A stretch of 64,000 bases of DNA from contig NZ_CP108054.1 of the NCBI RefSeq assembly GCF_036173125.1, forward strand, positions 1,736,001-1,800,000. Reading direction: 5' to 3'. Position 1 is the first letter of the stretch; the number at the start of each line of letters is the position of its first letter. Both the position numbers and the translations under genes were made by a program. The stretch comes from Streptomyces sp. NBC_00286 (GTDB taxonomy: Bacteria > Actinomycetota > Actinomycetes > Streptomycetales > Streptomycetaceae). Positions 17,691-27,084 of the stretch are shown here, one piece after another. The notes under the pieces are model-generated. The model was not told the DNA's origin. It saw only the letters and a program-made list of their open reading frames with translations, and did not search any database.

Positions 17691-18380
17691 GTGCGTATGC
17701 GAACTATGACCCTCGCCGTTGCCGCCCCAGCCACGCTCCTCGCCGCCGGAGCGCTCCCCGCCGACACGTCCGTCACTCCCACCAGAGCGCGCGAGGGCGC
17801 GGTCGGTGCGGCCGACCTGCTGGCCGAGGTGACGTCCTGCTCGCGCGTCTCGGACGGCCTGTACAGCACCGACGCGGGGAAGTCGCCGTCCGTCCCCGTC
17901 TGCGGCAAGAAGGGCGCGGTGTTCTGGAAGGCCGACATGGACATCGCCTGCGACGGCCAGGTCACCGCACGCTGCAACAGGGACACCGACCCCTGGTTCC
18001 ACGCCGGCACCGCCTTCCCCCAGTCCGACGGCAGACCGCTGAACTCCCAGACCCTGCCGTACGTCGTCGTACCCGCCCCCAGCGGCATCTGGAACTACGC
18101 GAACGCCGGCATCAAGGGCGGCAGCGTGGTCGCCGTCATCCACGACAACCAGATCCAGTACGCCGTAGTCGGCGACACCGGCCCCACGGACATCATCGGC
18201 GAGGCTTCGTACGCCACCGCCAAGTCCCTGGGCATCGACCCGGCACCGGCGACCGGCGGCACCGCCTCGGGCGTCACCTACATCCTGTTCACGAACTCCC
18301 GCGTCTCCCCCATCGAGAGCCGCAGCGCGGCGGCATCCCTCGGCGAGTCACTGGCGAAGCGGTTCCTGAGGGACAACTGA
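17691..18380 (+). CDS. Secreted GH75-family chitosanase
   Basis: 229 aa. A signal peptide (MRMRTMTLAVAAPATLLAAGALPA) precedes a catalytic domain with the blocks GAVFWKADMDIACDGQ, TARCNRDTDPWFH, LPYVVVPAP and VVGDTGPTDIIGEASYATAKSLGI, which match the glycoside hydrolase 75 family of endo-chitosanases. The Asp in DMDIACDG and the Glu in IIGEASYA are the likely acid and base. It should cut chitosan outside the cell. The GTG at 17691 has AAGGG about 7 bases upstream; in-frame ATGs at 17697 and 17706 are alternatives that keep the signal peptide. The next region contains only gene remnants. Confidence 0.88.
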   Translation: MRMRTMTLAVAAPATLLAAGALPADTSVTPTRAREGAVGAADLLAEVTSCSRVSDGLYSTDAGKSPSVPVCGKKGAVFWKADMDIACDGQVTARCNRDTDPWFHAGTAFPQSDGRPLNSQTLPYVVVPAPSGIWNYANAGIKGGSVVAVIHDNQIQYAVVGDTGPTDIIGEASYATAKSLGIDPAPATGGTASGVTYILFTNSRVSPIESRSAAASLGESLAKRFLRDN

Positions 18381-18413
18381 GTTCCGAGGGGTTCCGAGGG
18401 GTCCCGCGGGGTT

Positions 18414-18840
18414 TCAGCACGTCCGTCGGTACTCCACACCGGGCAGATACGTACGCCACTCCGCCTTGGTCGCCCCGCCCCGCGCCCGAGCGCAGGCCAG
18501 GGCGGCGGCCCGCTTCGGGTCCAACGGATATCGCCGCAGAGGCAGATACGGTGTCGCCACCCTCAACTCCCGGTCCCCGGGGCGAATCCGACGGCGAGCA
18601 CCGGCCCGTCCCCCGCCGGGACGGACGCGGGCGACAGCCGAGGTGAGGCGGTCTCCCATACGCGTACGGAGCCGCCCTCGCCCCCTGCCGCGAGCAGCGA
18701 GCTGTCGGCCGAGAACGCGAGCACGGGCGGCTCCGGAGCGTCGTCGGCGTCGACGAGCACGGCGATCCGGTGCCGGCCGCGGGCGTCCCACAGGAGATCC
18801 GCCCGTCGAAGGTCGAGACGGCCAGATAACGCCCGTCGGG
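18414..18840 (-). pseudogene. Remnant of a WD40-repeat protein gene (C-terminal end, two frameshifts)
   Basis: Three reading frames of the minus strand together give one WD40 protein ending: PDGRYLAVSTFDGRI, then (shifted) LLWDARGRHRIAVLVD...VLAFSADSSLLAAGGEGGS and RVWET, then (shifted again) GDRELRVATPYLPLRRYPLD and a typical Streptomyces ending TKAEWRTYLPGVEYRRTC. Such tails are common on large WD40/nSTAND-type proteins. Only the last one or two blades remain, the start is missing, and at least two frameshifts break it. It ends abruptly near 18841 where the next remnant starts on the other strand. Confidence 0.75.
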
Positions 18841-19299
18841 ATACGGATCGCGGCGGCGGCGACCGTCCTCGCGCTGATCCCCACCACGCTGGACCTTCGC
18901 GACACCGCCAGCCGCGTCGACGACGTCACCTCCATCGCCCGCACCATCGAGCGCATGGGCGAGCCGGGCGACGCCATCCTCTACATGCCGCTACGCCGCC
19001 GCGTCTGGTCGCTGCCCTATCCGGACGCCGTCGCCGGGCTGCGGGACCTCGCACTGGACCGGAGCCCGGTCGCCTCAAGAACCTTGTACGGCACGGAGGT
19101 TCCCGGCCCCGTCATCCGTTCCAGCATGCTGGAGGCGTCGCGGATCGTCGCCGTACGCGACCCTGCGGGACAGCCGGTGGACGCGATCGCGCAGGAAGCG
19201 GTGAAGCGGGACGTCCTGGCCGCGTACTTCGAGGAGTGCCGTACGCGCGAGGTGAAGGGCGCCCGGGTCACGGTGTTCGCGCGGCCGGGCGCCTGCTGA
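18841..19299 (+). pseudogene. Remnant of a membrane glycosyltransferase (C-terminal end)
   Basis: The last 152 codons of what looks like a polytopic mannosyltransferase-type protein: a final hydrophobic segment RIAAAATVLALIPTTLDL, then a soluble tail (ARTIERMGEPGDAILYMPLR...VKGARVTVFARPGAC). There is no start codon, ribosome-binding site or upstream transmembrane domain; upstream sequence in this frame overlaps the WD40 remnant on the other strand. The tail itself is intact. The exact family is uncertain. Confidence 0.6.
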
Positions 19300-19306
19300 G
19301 GCCGGG

Positions 19307-20164
19307 TTACGCGGGCTTCACGCCGACGTACATCGTCAGGGCCGACAGGATGAACACGTCCGGGCGGTGGTGGACGCTCGCCTTGTCGTCCGGGTCCAGG
19401 AGCCGGTCGAGGGTGGCCAGGTCGTCGGCGTCGAGGCCGTCGGCCAGGCCATGCCGACGGTGGGTGAGGGTGGTGACGATCCAGGCGCGGGCCTCGTCGG
19501 AGACGGGGGCGGGCAGGTCGAGCAGGAAGGTACGGGTCGCGGCGTGGCGGAGGCCGGCGGCGGTCAGCAGGGCGGGCCAGTCCTCGGTCTCCGCCACGGA
19601 TCCGGGCAGTTCGGCCCGCATCTTGCTGAACCAGTCCTCTTGCACCGCGTCGATACGGGACTGCAGGCCGGGGCGGCCGATGCCGATGTCGCGCGGGAGG
19701 TAGCGCGAGGGCAGGCCGCCCTCCAGGAGGGCGAGGGCGCCGCCGGGTGCCAGGCGGCGGGCAAACTCGGTGAGGGCGGCGCGTTGGTCGCCGACGTGGT
19801 GCAGGGCTCTGCTGGACCAGAGGAGGTCGGCGGGGTACTCCAACTCGCCGATTCCGTCGGCCAGTTCGGCCTCCAGAGTGCTGAAGCGGTCGGCGATTCC
19901 GTGCTCCTCAGCACGCGATCGGGCGGCTTCCAGGAGGGGCGGCGCCCCGTCCACGGCGACGACGCGTGCCTGCGGGTACGTGTCTGCCAGGAGGCAGGAG
20001 ATGACACCGGGGCCGCTGCCCACGTCCGCGATCAGCTCCGGCTCGGGTTGCCACTCTCGCAACCAGGTCGCCGCGTCCCGGTACACCGGAGTGAACAGTG
20101 CTGCCTCCTGCTCCAGCATGGGCAGCCACTCCGCGAAGTCGATCTCTGTGTGATCGTGCGCCAT
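19307..20164 (-). CDS. SAM-dependent methyltransferase
   Basis: 285 aa class I methyltransferase. The SAM-binding motif IADVGSGPGVISCLLAD, the acidic VVAVDGAPPLL and the post-motif LLWSSRALHHVGDQRAAL are clear. The methyl acceptor cannot be predicted; the protein resembles small-molecule methyltransferases with an N-terminal helical lid. The ATG at 20164 (MAHDHTEIDFAEW) follows GAGAGGTCAGGA at normal distance and is preferred over an in-frame upstream start at 20245. Its 3' end faces the glycosyltransferase remnant. Confidence 0.85.
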   Translation of the reverse strand: MAHDHTEIDFAEWLPMLEQEAALFTPVYRDAATWLREWQPEPELIADVGSGPGVISCLLADTYPQARVVAVDGAPPLLEAARSRAEEHGIADRFSTLEAELADGIGELEYPADLLWSSRALHHVGDQRAALTEFARRLAPGGALALLEGGLPSRYLPRDIGIGRPGLQSRIDAVQEDWFSKMRAELPGSVAETEDWPALLTAAGLRHAATRTFLLDLPAPVSDEARAWIVTTLTHRRHGLADGLDADDLATLDRLLDPDDKASVHHRPDVFILSALTMYVGVKPA

Positions 20165-20865
20165 GATTCCTGACCTCTCGTTCGGCTTGCCTCCAGGGTG
20201 CGGCGCGAATCCCTGAAACGGCCACCTTCCTTGCCGAACCAGCAAAGAGTTCCCCAGCCCCGCCCCTTCCCGAAAGGGGGGCTGCGCCCCCAGGCCCCCG
20301 CCGGGGGGTGGGGCGCCTCCGGCCGGGGGGTGGGTTCGTGGGGTGGGGGGGTGGGTGCCTACCGGGGTGGGGGTGACACGTTGTGTCGCGGCTGCGGGTG
20401 CGTTGTGGCTGGTCGCGCAGTTCCCCGCGCCCCTAAACAGCCTGCGGCTGCCCGCACCCCGGAGAGGAAGCGAACCGGGAAAGCCCGCACCCCGACGAAA
20501 CCGGCACCCTCCCGCCGGTGGGAGGGGACGTGGGCCGGTGCGTCGTATGCCCGTCGCTTAGCTTCGGTCTGGGCAGACCTGCGCCCTGTGTCAGCACGGG
20601 GCCGTATGCCCTGTTGGCGACGGGCTGACGCACCGGACCGCGGCCCCGCACCCACCACGCACCCAAGGGGCGCGGGGAACTGCGCGACCAGCCACGACGG
20701 CGCCGCAGCCGCCCAACCGCCGGAGGCACCCCGCGGGGAACTGCGCGAGCAACCACAACGCACCCGCACCCGCCCAACCGCCGGAGGCACCCCGCGGGGC
20801 CGCGCGACCAGCCACAACGCACCCGCAGCTTAAAGCCGCGCCCCCAGCGGAGCGCCTACGCGGAG
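20165..20865. repeat. Repeat-rich 0.7-kb intergenic block (homologous to 47370-47940)
   Basis: No credible gene is seen; open frames here are GC-rich read-through of repeats. The block from about 20250 to 20835 matches that at about 47370-47940 over most of its length in the same orientation. It holds a 291-bp element with terminal inverted repeats (20405-20695). Two further single copies of the terminal motif follow at about 20730-20830, each within a roughly 60-bp unit that includes CCGCCGGAGGCACCCCGCGG. Confidence 0.85.
20405..20695. repeat. 291-bp intergenic element with 30-bp perfect terminal inverted repeats and conserved internal stems, copy 1
   Basis: The ends 20405-20434 and 20666-20695 are exact reverse complements over 30 bp, and weaker pairing extends outward. 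Inside are a 7-bp hairpin (20507-20513 / 20520-20526) and a longer imperfect stem: 20535-20544 plus 20549-20557 pair with 20627-20636 and 20617-20625. A second copy of exactly the same length is at 47539-47829. No open reading frame for a transposase is present. Confidence 0.9.
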
Positions 20866-22572
20866 CTACAACGCCGGATGCGCGTTCCGCATCAACTCCT
20901 GGAACTGCGCCGAGAACCAGTGCCCCGACAGCGGAGCGTCCGGCAACGCACCCGACATGTTGAAGTTGTTCCGAGGATTGCCCTCGTACGTCGGGTCACA
21001 CATCCGGTCGAACCCCTTGCCCTCGTCGTTCGGGATCTCCTTGCTGGCCCCGTCCGACTCCCCCGGCGGCTTCATCCACACATACGCGTCGATGCCGGAG
21101 GCAGGCGCGGCCTGCGGGCGCTCGCCGAGCCCGGCGCCGGACTGGTTGCACCAGTTGCCGGGGTTGAGGCGACGGTCGTACCGGCCACCGTCCACGTAGG
21201 TGTCGACACTGGTCATAGCGCCCGGCCCGCTGGGCCGGGAAGCCCCACCCCAGCCATTACGCGACGTATCGATCAGCATGCCGACACCCGAGTCGAAGCC
21301 CACCGACACCAGCTTCTCCCGGAACGCCTGCGCGAACGACAGCTCGTCGACGTACCGGTTCCAGTCGACCCACTTCGACTCACGGACCGACTTCCCGGCC
21401 ACGGTGTCGTTGATCGTGAAGTGGTCCTCCTTCAGGGCGCTGTAGTTGGCGGTGTTGGTGATGAAGCCGTGGACGTCGTTCACCGTGGCGCCCTCGGCGG
21501 TAGCCGCCTGCTTGAACACATCGGCCGACGGGCCGAAGTTGTCGTCCCAGCCGATCCAGCCGTGGTGCCCGGCGTCCACGTAGTTGTAGACGTTCTCCGT
21601 GTCGCCGAGCTTGTTGAGGGCGTAGCCGACGCCCTTGACGTAGTTGCCGTTGGCCTTCATCACGTCGCACTCGGGCGTGGCCGTGGGACGGCCGCCCGCG
21701 TTGGTGACGAGGTTGGGCAGCGAGTCGATCTCGATCGTGGTGACGATGCGCAGGTCGGCGTACTTCGGGTCGGCGAGAATCGCCGCGATCGGGTCGATGT
21801 ACTGCGTCTTGTACTTGTCGATCTCCGTCGGCCCGAGCTCACCGTTCGACGCCAGCGCCGCGCAGTCACGCCCCGGCAGGTTGTAGATGACGAGCTGGAC
21901 GACCATCTCGTCCGAGCCCTTCTGCTTCAGCGCCTCGTCGAGGTGGGCACGCAGACCCATCTTGCCGCCCGCACCGTTGATGGCGGCGATCCGGTCCAGC
22001 CACACGCCGGTGGGCTGGTTGGCGATGCGGCTGCCGCCTGTCTCGGCGCGCGCATTCGCGGACCACTGCGGGTTCACGTACACCTTGGCACCCGCGTACG
22101 GGTTGTCGACCTTGGGACCCGTCGGGTCGGGCGGATCGGTAGGGCCGCCGCCACCGTCGACGTTGCAGGTCACGCCGTCGAGCGTGAAGGTGGTGGGCAT
22201 CGCGTTGGTGCCGCTGTACGAGGCGTTGAAGCCGAAGCTGATCGAACTGCCCGTGGACAGCGTCCCGTTGTAGCTCTCGTTGGCGGCTGTGACCGCGTTG
22301 CCGCTCTGGCTGAGGTTGGCGTTCCAGCCGTTGGTGATCTTCTGGTTTCCGGCGTACGACCACTTCACGGCCCAACTCGTCTTGGCCGCGGTGTGGTTGG
22401 TGACCGTGACCGCGGCGGTGAAGCCGGAGTCCCACTGGTTCTGCACCTTGTAGTCGACGGTGCAGGGGACGGCGGCCGGGCCGGCATCCGGGGGCATCGC
22501 CGCGACAGCGGTGCCCGTTCCCGAGGCGAGCAGCGCGAACGCTGCCAGTAACGCTGTTCTCGTACGACTCAT
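20866..22572 (-). CDS. Secreted GH6 cellobiohydrolase (exoglucanase) with N-terminal CBM2
   Basis: 568 aa: signal peptide (about 1-25), cellulose-binding CBM2 (about 36-137, bounded by Cys37 and the Cys of GVTCNV), a Gly/Pro/Asp-rich linker, then a GH6 catalytic domain to the C terminus. GH6 signatures VIYNLPGRDCAALASNGEL and MLIDTSRNGWGG are present. The catalytic domain is about 410 residues, the size of the tunnel-bearing cellobiohydrolases rather than the shorter endoglucanases, so action from the non-reducing chain end is expected. It begins 13 bp after the GH5 gene and should be co-transcribed with it from the CebR-controlled promoter near 23813. Confidence 0.95.
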   Translation of the reverse strand: MSRTRTALLAAFALLASGTGTAVAAMPPDAGPAAVPCTVDYKVQNQWDSGFTAAVTVTNHTAAKTSWAVKWSYAGNQKITNGWNANLSQSGNAVTAANESYNGTLSTGSSISFGFNASYSGTNAMPTTFTLDGVTCNVDGGGGPTDPPDPTGPKVDNPYAGAKVYVNPQWSANARAETGGSRIANQPTGVWLDRIAAINGAGGKMGLRAHLDEALKQKGSDEMVVQLVIYNLPGRDCAALASNGELGPTEIDKYKTQYIDPIAAILADPKYADLRIVTTIEIDSLPNLVTNAGGRPTATPECDVMKANGNYVKGVGYALNKLGDTENVYNYVDAGHHGWIGWDDNFGPSADVFKQAATAEGATVNDVHGFITNTANYSALKEDHFTINDTVAGKSVRESKWVDWNRYVDELSFAQAFREKLVSVGFDSGVGMLIDTSRNGWGGASRPSGPGAMTSVDTYVDGGRYDRRLNPGNWCNQSGAGLGERPQAAPASGIDAYVWMKPPGESDGASKEIPNDEGKGFDRMCDPTYEGNPRNNFNMSGALPDAPLSGHWFSAQFQELMRNAHPAL

Positions 22573-22585
22573 GATGTGCGGGTTC

Positions 22586-23764
22586 CTATCCGTCGAGGGA
22601 GCGCAGATGATCGCGCAGCCCGATGCCGAACGACGTCGGTGTGCCGTCGTAGTGGGAGATCAGTGCCGGACCCGAGTTGCAGTTCCAGGTGTTCCAGGTC
22701 CAGCCGAGGTACGACTGGTCGTGCTGGTCGAACCACGCCATGACGCGGTCGATGAAGGAGTGCGCGCAGGTGTTCTCGCCGATCTCGCCCGCCACAAGCG
22801 GGACTTGGGCGGCGACCGGGGCGAGCGTGGAGTCCCAGCAGCTCTCGTTGGAGCAGGTGTTGAAGTTGTAGACGTGCCAGGCCGCGGCGAGATTGCCCGC
22901 CGGGTCGGTCGGCTGGTACGTCAGCCACTGGCTCAGGTCGTTCGAGTACGCGAGCCCGCCCGCCAGGATCACGTTCGTGGCGCCGGTTTCGCGGATCGTG
23001 TCGATCAGGTCCTGCATCCCGGCTACCTCGTAGCCGATGCCGGGGCACGTGCCGCCGTCCCGCCAACAGGTCCACGCCTGCGCGGAGTTGGAGGTCGCGC
23101 GGTCCGGATACGGCTCGTTGAACAGGTCGAAGACGACGGTCGGGTCGTCCTTGAAGGTGCTCGCCACCGAGGCCCAGAACGACGGCGTGTACTGCGCGTT
23201 GGGCATCGGCTTCTGGCAGCTGGCGTGCACATCGGCGCAGCCTGCCGAATTGCCCGTGTACTGGCCGTACGACCAGTGCAGTTCGAGCATCGGCGTCATG
23301 CCGTGCGCCTTGACCTTCGTCACCAGGTCCTTGACGGCGGCGATGTAGTTGGCGCCGGCGTACTCGGGCTTGATGTTGGACAGGCCCAGCCAGCACTCCT
23401 CGTTGAGCGGAATGCGGACCGTGTTGACCTTCCAGTCGGCGATCGCCTTGACCGAGGCGTCGTCCACCGGCCCGTCCCAGATGCCGTAGCCCTGGACGCA
23501 GGCGAACTCGCCGCCGGAGCGGTTGACGCCGAGCAGTCGCCGGGTGGCTCCGCTCTCGTCGACGAGCTTGTTGCCGGAGACCTTCAGCACGGGCGGGCCG
23601 TCGGCAGCAGGAGCCGGCGGATCCGCGGGTTCGGGCGAAGGTGCGGCGGCGGCCACATGCGCAGGCGCCGCTCCGGAAGCCGTGCCGACCGGCGCGATGG
23701 CGCCCGCCACGAGGGCGAGTGCCGCACCGGCCAGTAAAAGACCTAAACGCGGGGGGTGTCGCAT
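22586..23764 (-). CDS. Secreted GH5 cellulase (endoglucanase)
   Basis: 392 aa: signal peptide (MRHPPRLGLLLAGAALALVAG...), an Ala/Pro-rich linker (about 35-57), then a GH5 TIM barrel. The acid/base Glu lies in VFDLFNEPYPD and the nucleophile Glu in PLVAGEIGEN. Other blocks are VNTVRIPLNEECWLG and PMLELHWSYG. No carbohydrate-binding module is present, although the linker suggests one was once attached at the N terminus. It should cut internal beta-1,4 bonds of cellulose outside the cell. The ATG at 23764 has GAGGAG 8 bases upstream. The GH6 gene follows after 13 bp. A CebR-like site lies at 23813-23826. Confidence 0.93.
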   Translation of the reverse strand: MRHPPRLGLLLAGAALALVAGAIAPVGTASGAAPAHVAAAAPSPEPADPPAPAADGPPVLKVSGNKLVDESGATRRLLGVNRSGGEFACVQGYGIWDGPVDDASVKAIADWKVNTVRIPLNEECWLGLSNIKPEYAGANYIAAVKDLVTKVKAHGMTPMLELHWSYGQYTGNSAGCADVHASCQKPMPNAQYTPSFWASVASTFKDDPTVVFDLFNEPYPDRATSNSAQAWTCWRDGGTCPGIGYEVAGMQDLIDTIRETGATNVILAGGLAYSNDLSQWLTYQPTDPAGNLAAAWHVYNFNTCSNESCWDSTLAPVAAQVPLVAGEIGENTCAHSFIDRVMAWFDQHDQSYLGWTWNTWNCNSGPALISHYDGTPTSFGIGLRDHLRSLDG

Positions 23765-23812
23765 GAGCGACTCCTCACAGCTCTGACGCGTCGTCACGAC
23801 CGCGTCGACTGA

Positions 23813-23826
23813 TGGAATCGCTCCCA
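23813..23826 (-). promoter_or_regulatory. Imperfect CebR-type operator upstream of the GH5-GH6 operon
   Basis: On the minus strand the sequence is TGGGAGCGATTCCA, 12 of 14 matches to the palindromic CebR consensus TGGGAGCGCTCCCA. It is 49 bp before the GH5 start codon. CebR represses cellulase and cellobiose-uptake genes until cellobiose or cellotriose binds it. Confidence 0.75.
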
Positions 23827-23945
23827 CTGGTGCGGAAGAAGGTAGCGCCAAGTGATGGTAAAGAACAGAGGAGTAACCAAGGAGTTGACATGTTTCCTAC
23901 AGATGTACGGGTCGAATCTTTTCGACTCTTCAAGCGGCTTGACCC

Positions 23946-23951
23946 TTGACA
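23946..23951 (+). promoter_or_regulatory. Candidate -35 element of the GH48 promoter
   Basis: A TTGACA hexamer lies 15 bp before the perfect CebR operator, so the operator would cover the -10 region and start site. The -10 itself is poor, which fits a repressed promoter, but the assignment is tentative. Confidence 0.4.
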
Positions 23952-23966
23952 CCCCCATCCCCAAGC

Positions 23967-23980
23967 TGGGAGCGCTCCCA
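23967..23980 (+). promoter_or_regulatory. Perfect CebR operator upstream of the GH48 gene
   Basis: TGGGAGCGCTCCCA is the complete 14-bp palindrome recognised by CebR in Streptomyces. It is 61 bp before the GH48 start codon and overlaps the probable promoter core, so bound CebR would block transcription. Confidence 0.93.
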
Positions 23981-24041
23981 CTGGTTCAAGGCTTGTTGCT
24001 CCGCCCCCACATCTCCGAGCCGCAAGGAGAGGAACCAGGAC

Positions 24042-26954
24042 ATGGCAGGCAGACAGAGACGCCGTGCGCGGCGATTGTGGACCGCTGTCGTGGCGGCCTT
24101 CGCACTCCCCCTCACCACGCTGGCTACAGGATCAACTCCCGCTCAAGCAGCGGCAGTTCAGTGCAGCGTGGACTACAAGACCAATGACTGGGGCTCCGGT
24201 TTCACCGCGGAGCTGACCCTCACCAACCGCGGCTCGGAGGCCATCGACGACTGGACGCTGACGTACGACTACACGGGCAACCAGAAGCTCGGCAACGGGT
24301 GGAGCGGCACCTGGTCCCAGGCCGGAAAGACCATCACGGTGAAGAGCGCCTCCTTCAACGCGAAGATCGCCTCCGGAGCCGCCGTCACCACCGGCGCGCA
24401 GTTCACATACAGCGGCACCAACGCCGCGCCGACCAATTTCACTGTGAACGGCACCCGTTGCGCCGGCGCGCACCAGCCGCCGATCACCGTGCTGACCAGC
24501 CCGGCCGCGGGCGCCGTCTACACGCAGGGCGACGAGGTCCCGCTGGCCGCCACCGCCGCGGCGGCCGATGACGCGACGATCAGCAAGGTCGAGTTCTACG
24601 ACGACACGAAGCTGCTCGGTACGGACACCACGTCGCCGTACACGCTCTCCGTCAACTCCCTTGCTGTCGGCAGTCATTCGCTGGTGGCGAAGGCGTACGA
24701 CAGCCTGGGCGCCTCGGCGGACTCCACCCCGGTCGGCATCACTGTCGCCTCGGGTCCCGCCGTGGTGGCGTCCCCGGCCCAACTAGGCGTCCGGCAGGGC
24801 AAGGCGGGCACGTTCGACGTGAAGCTGTCGACGCAGCCGAGCGCGAACGTGACGGTCTCCACCGCCCGTACGGACGGCAATACGGGCCTGTCGGTCACCG
24901 GCGGATCATCGCTCACCTTCACGCCGTCGAACTGGAACACGGCCCAGAAGGTGACCATCACCGCCGCCAACTCGGGTACCGGCTCGGCGACGTTCGAGTC
25001 GACGGCCACCGGGCATGCCAAGGCCACGGTCACCGCCACCCAGCTCGCCGCGACCAAGGCGTACGACGAGCGCTTCCTGGAGCTCTACGGCAAGATCACC
25101 GACCCGGCGAACGGCTACTTCTCCCCCGAGGGCATCCCGTACCACTCGGTCGAGACGCTGATCGTCGAGGCGCCGGACCACGGCCATGAGACGACGTCGG
25201 AGGCGTACAGCTATCTGATCTGGCTGCAGGCCATGTACGGCAAGGTCACCGGCGACTGGACCAGGTTCAACGCCGCGTGGGAGACCATGGAGAAGTTCAT
25301 GATCCCCACAAAGGCGGACCAGCCGACGAACTCCTTCTACAACGCCTCCAAGCCCGCCACATACGCGCCCGAGCTGGACTCCCCCAGCGAGTACCCGGCG
25401 AAGCTCGACCCCGGGGTCTCGGTCGGCCAGGACCCGATCGCCTCTGAGCTGAAGAGCGCGTACGGCACGGACGACATCTACGGCATGCACTGGCTGCAGG
25501 ACGTCGACAACGTCTACGGCTACGGCAACTCGCCGGGCAAGTGCCAGGCGGGCCCGAGCGACACCGGACCTTCGTACATCAACACCTTCCAGCGCGGTTC
25601 GCAGGAGTCGGTGTGGGAGACGGTGCCGCAGCCGACCTGTGACGCCTTCAAGTACGGCGGAAAGAACGGGTACTTGGACCTGTTCACCGGTGACGCCTCC
25701 TATGCGAAGCAGTGGAAGTTCACCAACGCGCCGGACGCCGACGCTCGTGCCGTGCAGGCCGCGTACTGGGCCGACATCTGGGCCGAGGAGCAGGGCAAGG
25801 GCTCCGAGGTCTCGGCGACGCTCGGCAAGGCCGCGAAGATGGGCGACTATCTGCGCTACGCCATGTACGACAAGTACTTCAAGAAAATCGGCAACTGCGT
25901 GGGCCCGTCGACCTGTTCACCCGGCACCGGCAAGGACTCCTCGCACTACCTGCTCAACTGGTACTACTCGTGGGGCGGCGCCACCGACACCTCGGCCGGT
26001 TGGTCCTGGCGCATCGGCTCCAGCCACGCCCACGGCGGCTACCAGAACCCCCTGGCCGCGTACGCACTCAGCTCGTACGCCGATCTGAAGCCCAAGTCAG
26101 CCACCGGGCAAGCGGATTGGGCCAAGTCGCTCGACCGGCAGCTGGAGTTCTACCGCTGGCTCCAGTCGAACGAGGGCGCCATCGCGGGCGGTGCCACCAA
26201 CAGCTGGAAGGGCCACTACGCGACCCCGCCGGCCGGAACCCCGACCTTCTACGGCATGTACTACGACGAGAAGCCGGTGTACCACGACCCGCCGTCCAAC
26301 CAGTGGTTCGGCTTCCAGGCGTGGTCCATGGAGCGGGTCGCCGAGTACTACCAGCAGACGGGTGACGCGGACGCCAAGGTCGTGCTCGACAAGTGGGTCG
26401 ACTGGGCGCTGTCCAAGACGACGATCAACCCGGACGGCAGCTTCCGGATCCCCAACACGCTCCAGTGGTCGGGTGCGCCCGACACCTGGAACGCGTCAAG
26501 TCCCGGTTCCAACAGCGGACTTCATGTCACCGTCGCCGACTACACGAACGATGTCGGGGTGGCCGCCGCGTACGCCAAGACCCTGACGTACTACGCCGAC
26601 AAGTCCGGGGACACCGAGGCCGCGTCGACCGCGAAGGCGCTGCTCGACGGCATGTGGGCGAACAACCAGGACGCGCTGGGCGTCGCGGTCCCGGAGACCC
26701 GCGCCGACTACAACCGCTTCGACGACGCCGTGTACATCCCCAGCGGCTGGACCGGCACGATGCCGAACGGCGACCCGATCAACTCCTCCTCCACCTTCGA
26801 CTCCATCCGCTCCTTCTACGAAGACGACCCGGCGTGGTCGAAGATCGAGAGCTATCTCGCGGGCGGCGCCGCGCCCACGTTCACGTACCACCGGTTCTGG
26901 GCCCAGGCGGACATAGCGCTCGCCATGGGCTCGTACGCGGAGCTCCTCGAATAG
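24042..26954 (+). CDS. Secreted GH48 cellobiohydrolase with CBM2 and Ig-like domains
   Basis: 970 aa: signal peptide (1-37), CBM2 (about 39-140, Cys41 to Cys140), a bacterial Ig-like domain (about 146-236, [20 protein letters not shown]), a second beta-sandwich (about 240-333), then a GH48 catalytic domain (about 338-970). The GH48 block [21 protein letters not shown] contains the proposed acid Glu. GH48 enzymes release cellobiose from the reducing end, complementing the GH6 enzyme encoded divergently. The ATG at 24042 follows AAGGAGAGGAACCAGGAC. A perfect CebR box lies just upstream. A strong hairpin follows at 27001-27033, before the GH74 gene. Confidence 0.96.
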   Translation: MAGRQRRRARRLWTAVVAAFALPLTTLATGSTPAQAAAVQCSVDYKTNDWGSGFTAELTLTNRGSEAIDDWTLTYDYTGNQKLGNGWSGTWSQAGKTITVKSASFNAKIASGAAVTTGAQFTYSGTNAAPTNFTVNGTRCAGAHQPPITVLTSPAAGAVYTQGDEVPLAATAAAADDATISKVEFYDDTKLLGTDTTSPYTLSVNSLAVGSHSLVAKAYDSLGASADSTPVGITVASGPAVVASPAQLGVRQGKAGTFDVKLSTQPSANVTVSTARTDGNTGLSVTGGSSLTFTPSNWNTAQKVTITAANSGTGSATFESTATGHAKATVTATQLAATKAYDERFLELYGKITDPANGYFSPEGIPYHSVETLIVEAPDHGHETTSEAYSYLIWLQAMYGKVTGDWTRFNAAWETMEKFMIPTKADQPTNSFYNASKPATYAPELDSPSEYPAKLDPGVSVGQDPIASELKSAYGTDDIYGMHWLQDVDNVYGYGNSPGKCQAGPSDTGPSYINTFQRGSQESVWETVPQPTCDAFKYGGKNGYLDLFTGDASYAKQWKFTNAPDADARAVQAAYWADIWAEEQGKGSEVSATLGKAAKMGDYLRYAMYDKYFKKIGNCVGPSTCSPGTGKDSSHYLLNWYYSWGGATDTSAGWSWRIGSSHAHGGYQNPLAAYALSSYADLKPKSATGQADWAKSLDRQLEFYRWLQSNEGAIAGGATNSWKGHYATPPAGTPTFYGMYYDEKPVYHDPPSNQWFGFQAWSMERVAEYYQQTGDADAKVVLDKWVDWALSKTTINPDGSFRIPNTLQWSGAPDTWNASSPGSNSGLHVTVADYTNDVGVAAAYAKTLTYYADKSGDTEAASTAKALLDGMWANNQDALGVAVPETRADYNRFDDAVYIPSGWTGTMPNGDPINSSSTFDSIRSFYEDDPAWSKIESYLAGGAAPTFTYHRFWAQADIALAMGSYAELLE

Positions 26955-27000
26955 CCCCCGTCGCTCCGTGTACAGGGCCCTACCGATGGGGCCCACGGCC

Positions 27001-27033
27001 GGGCGGACCCCTTCTCCTCCTAGGGGTCCGCCC
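27001..27033 (+). terminator. Hairpin between the GH48 and GH74 genes
   Basis: A perfect 11-bp stem (27001-27011 with 27023-27033) and an 11-base loop lie 46 bp after the GH48 stop codon and 52 bp before the GH74 start. It may end the GH48 message or limit read-through into GH74. Confidence 0.75.
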
Positions 27034-27084
27034 GGCTCCGCCGCGCCTTTCCTCCACCCCCCGCTCCAGGAGAGGACCCCCACC

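Noticed and set aside
20405..20695. Insertion sequence
   Set aside because: It has inverted ends but is 291 bp with no transposase frame, so at most a non-autonomous element.
20198..20833. 211-aa plus-strand open frame in the repeat block
   Set aside because: It reads through the 291-bp element and tandem half units, has no family-like sequence and shares its peptide pattern with the frame at 47539-48378 only because the DNA repeats match.
23885..23890. TTGACA at 23885 as GH48 promoter
   Set aside because: No acceptable -10 at 16-19 bp; the TTGACA at 23946 fits the CebR box better.
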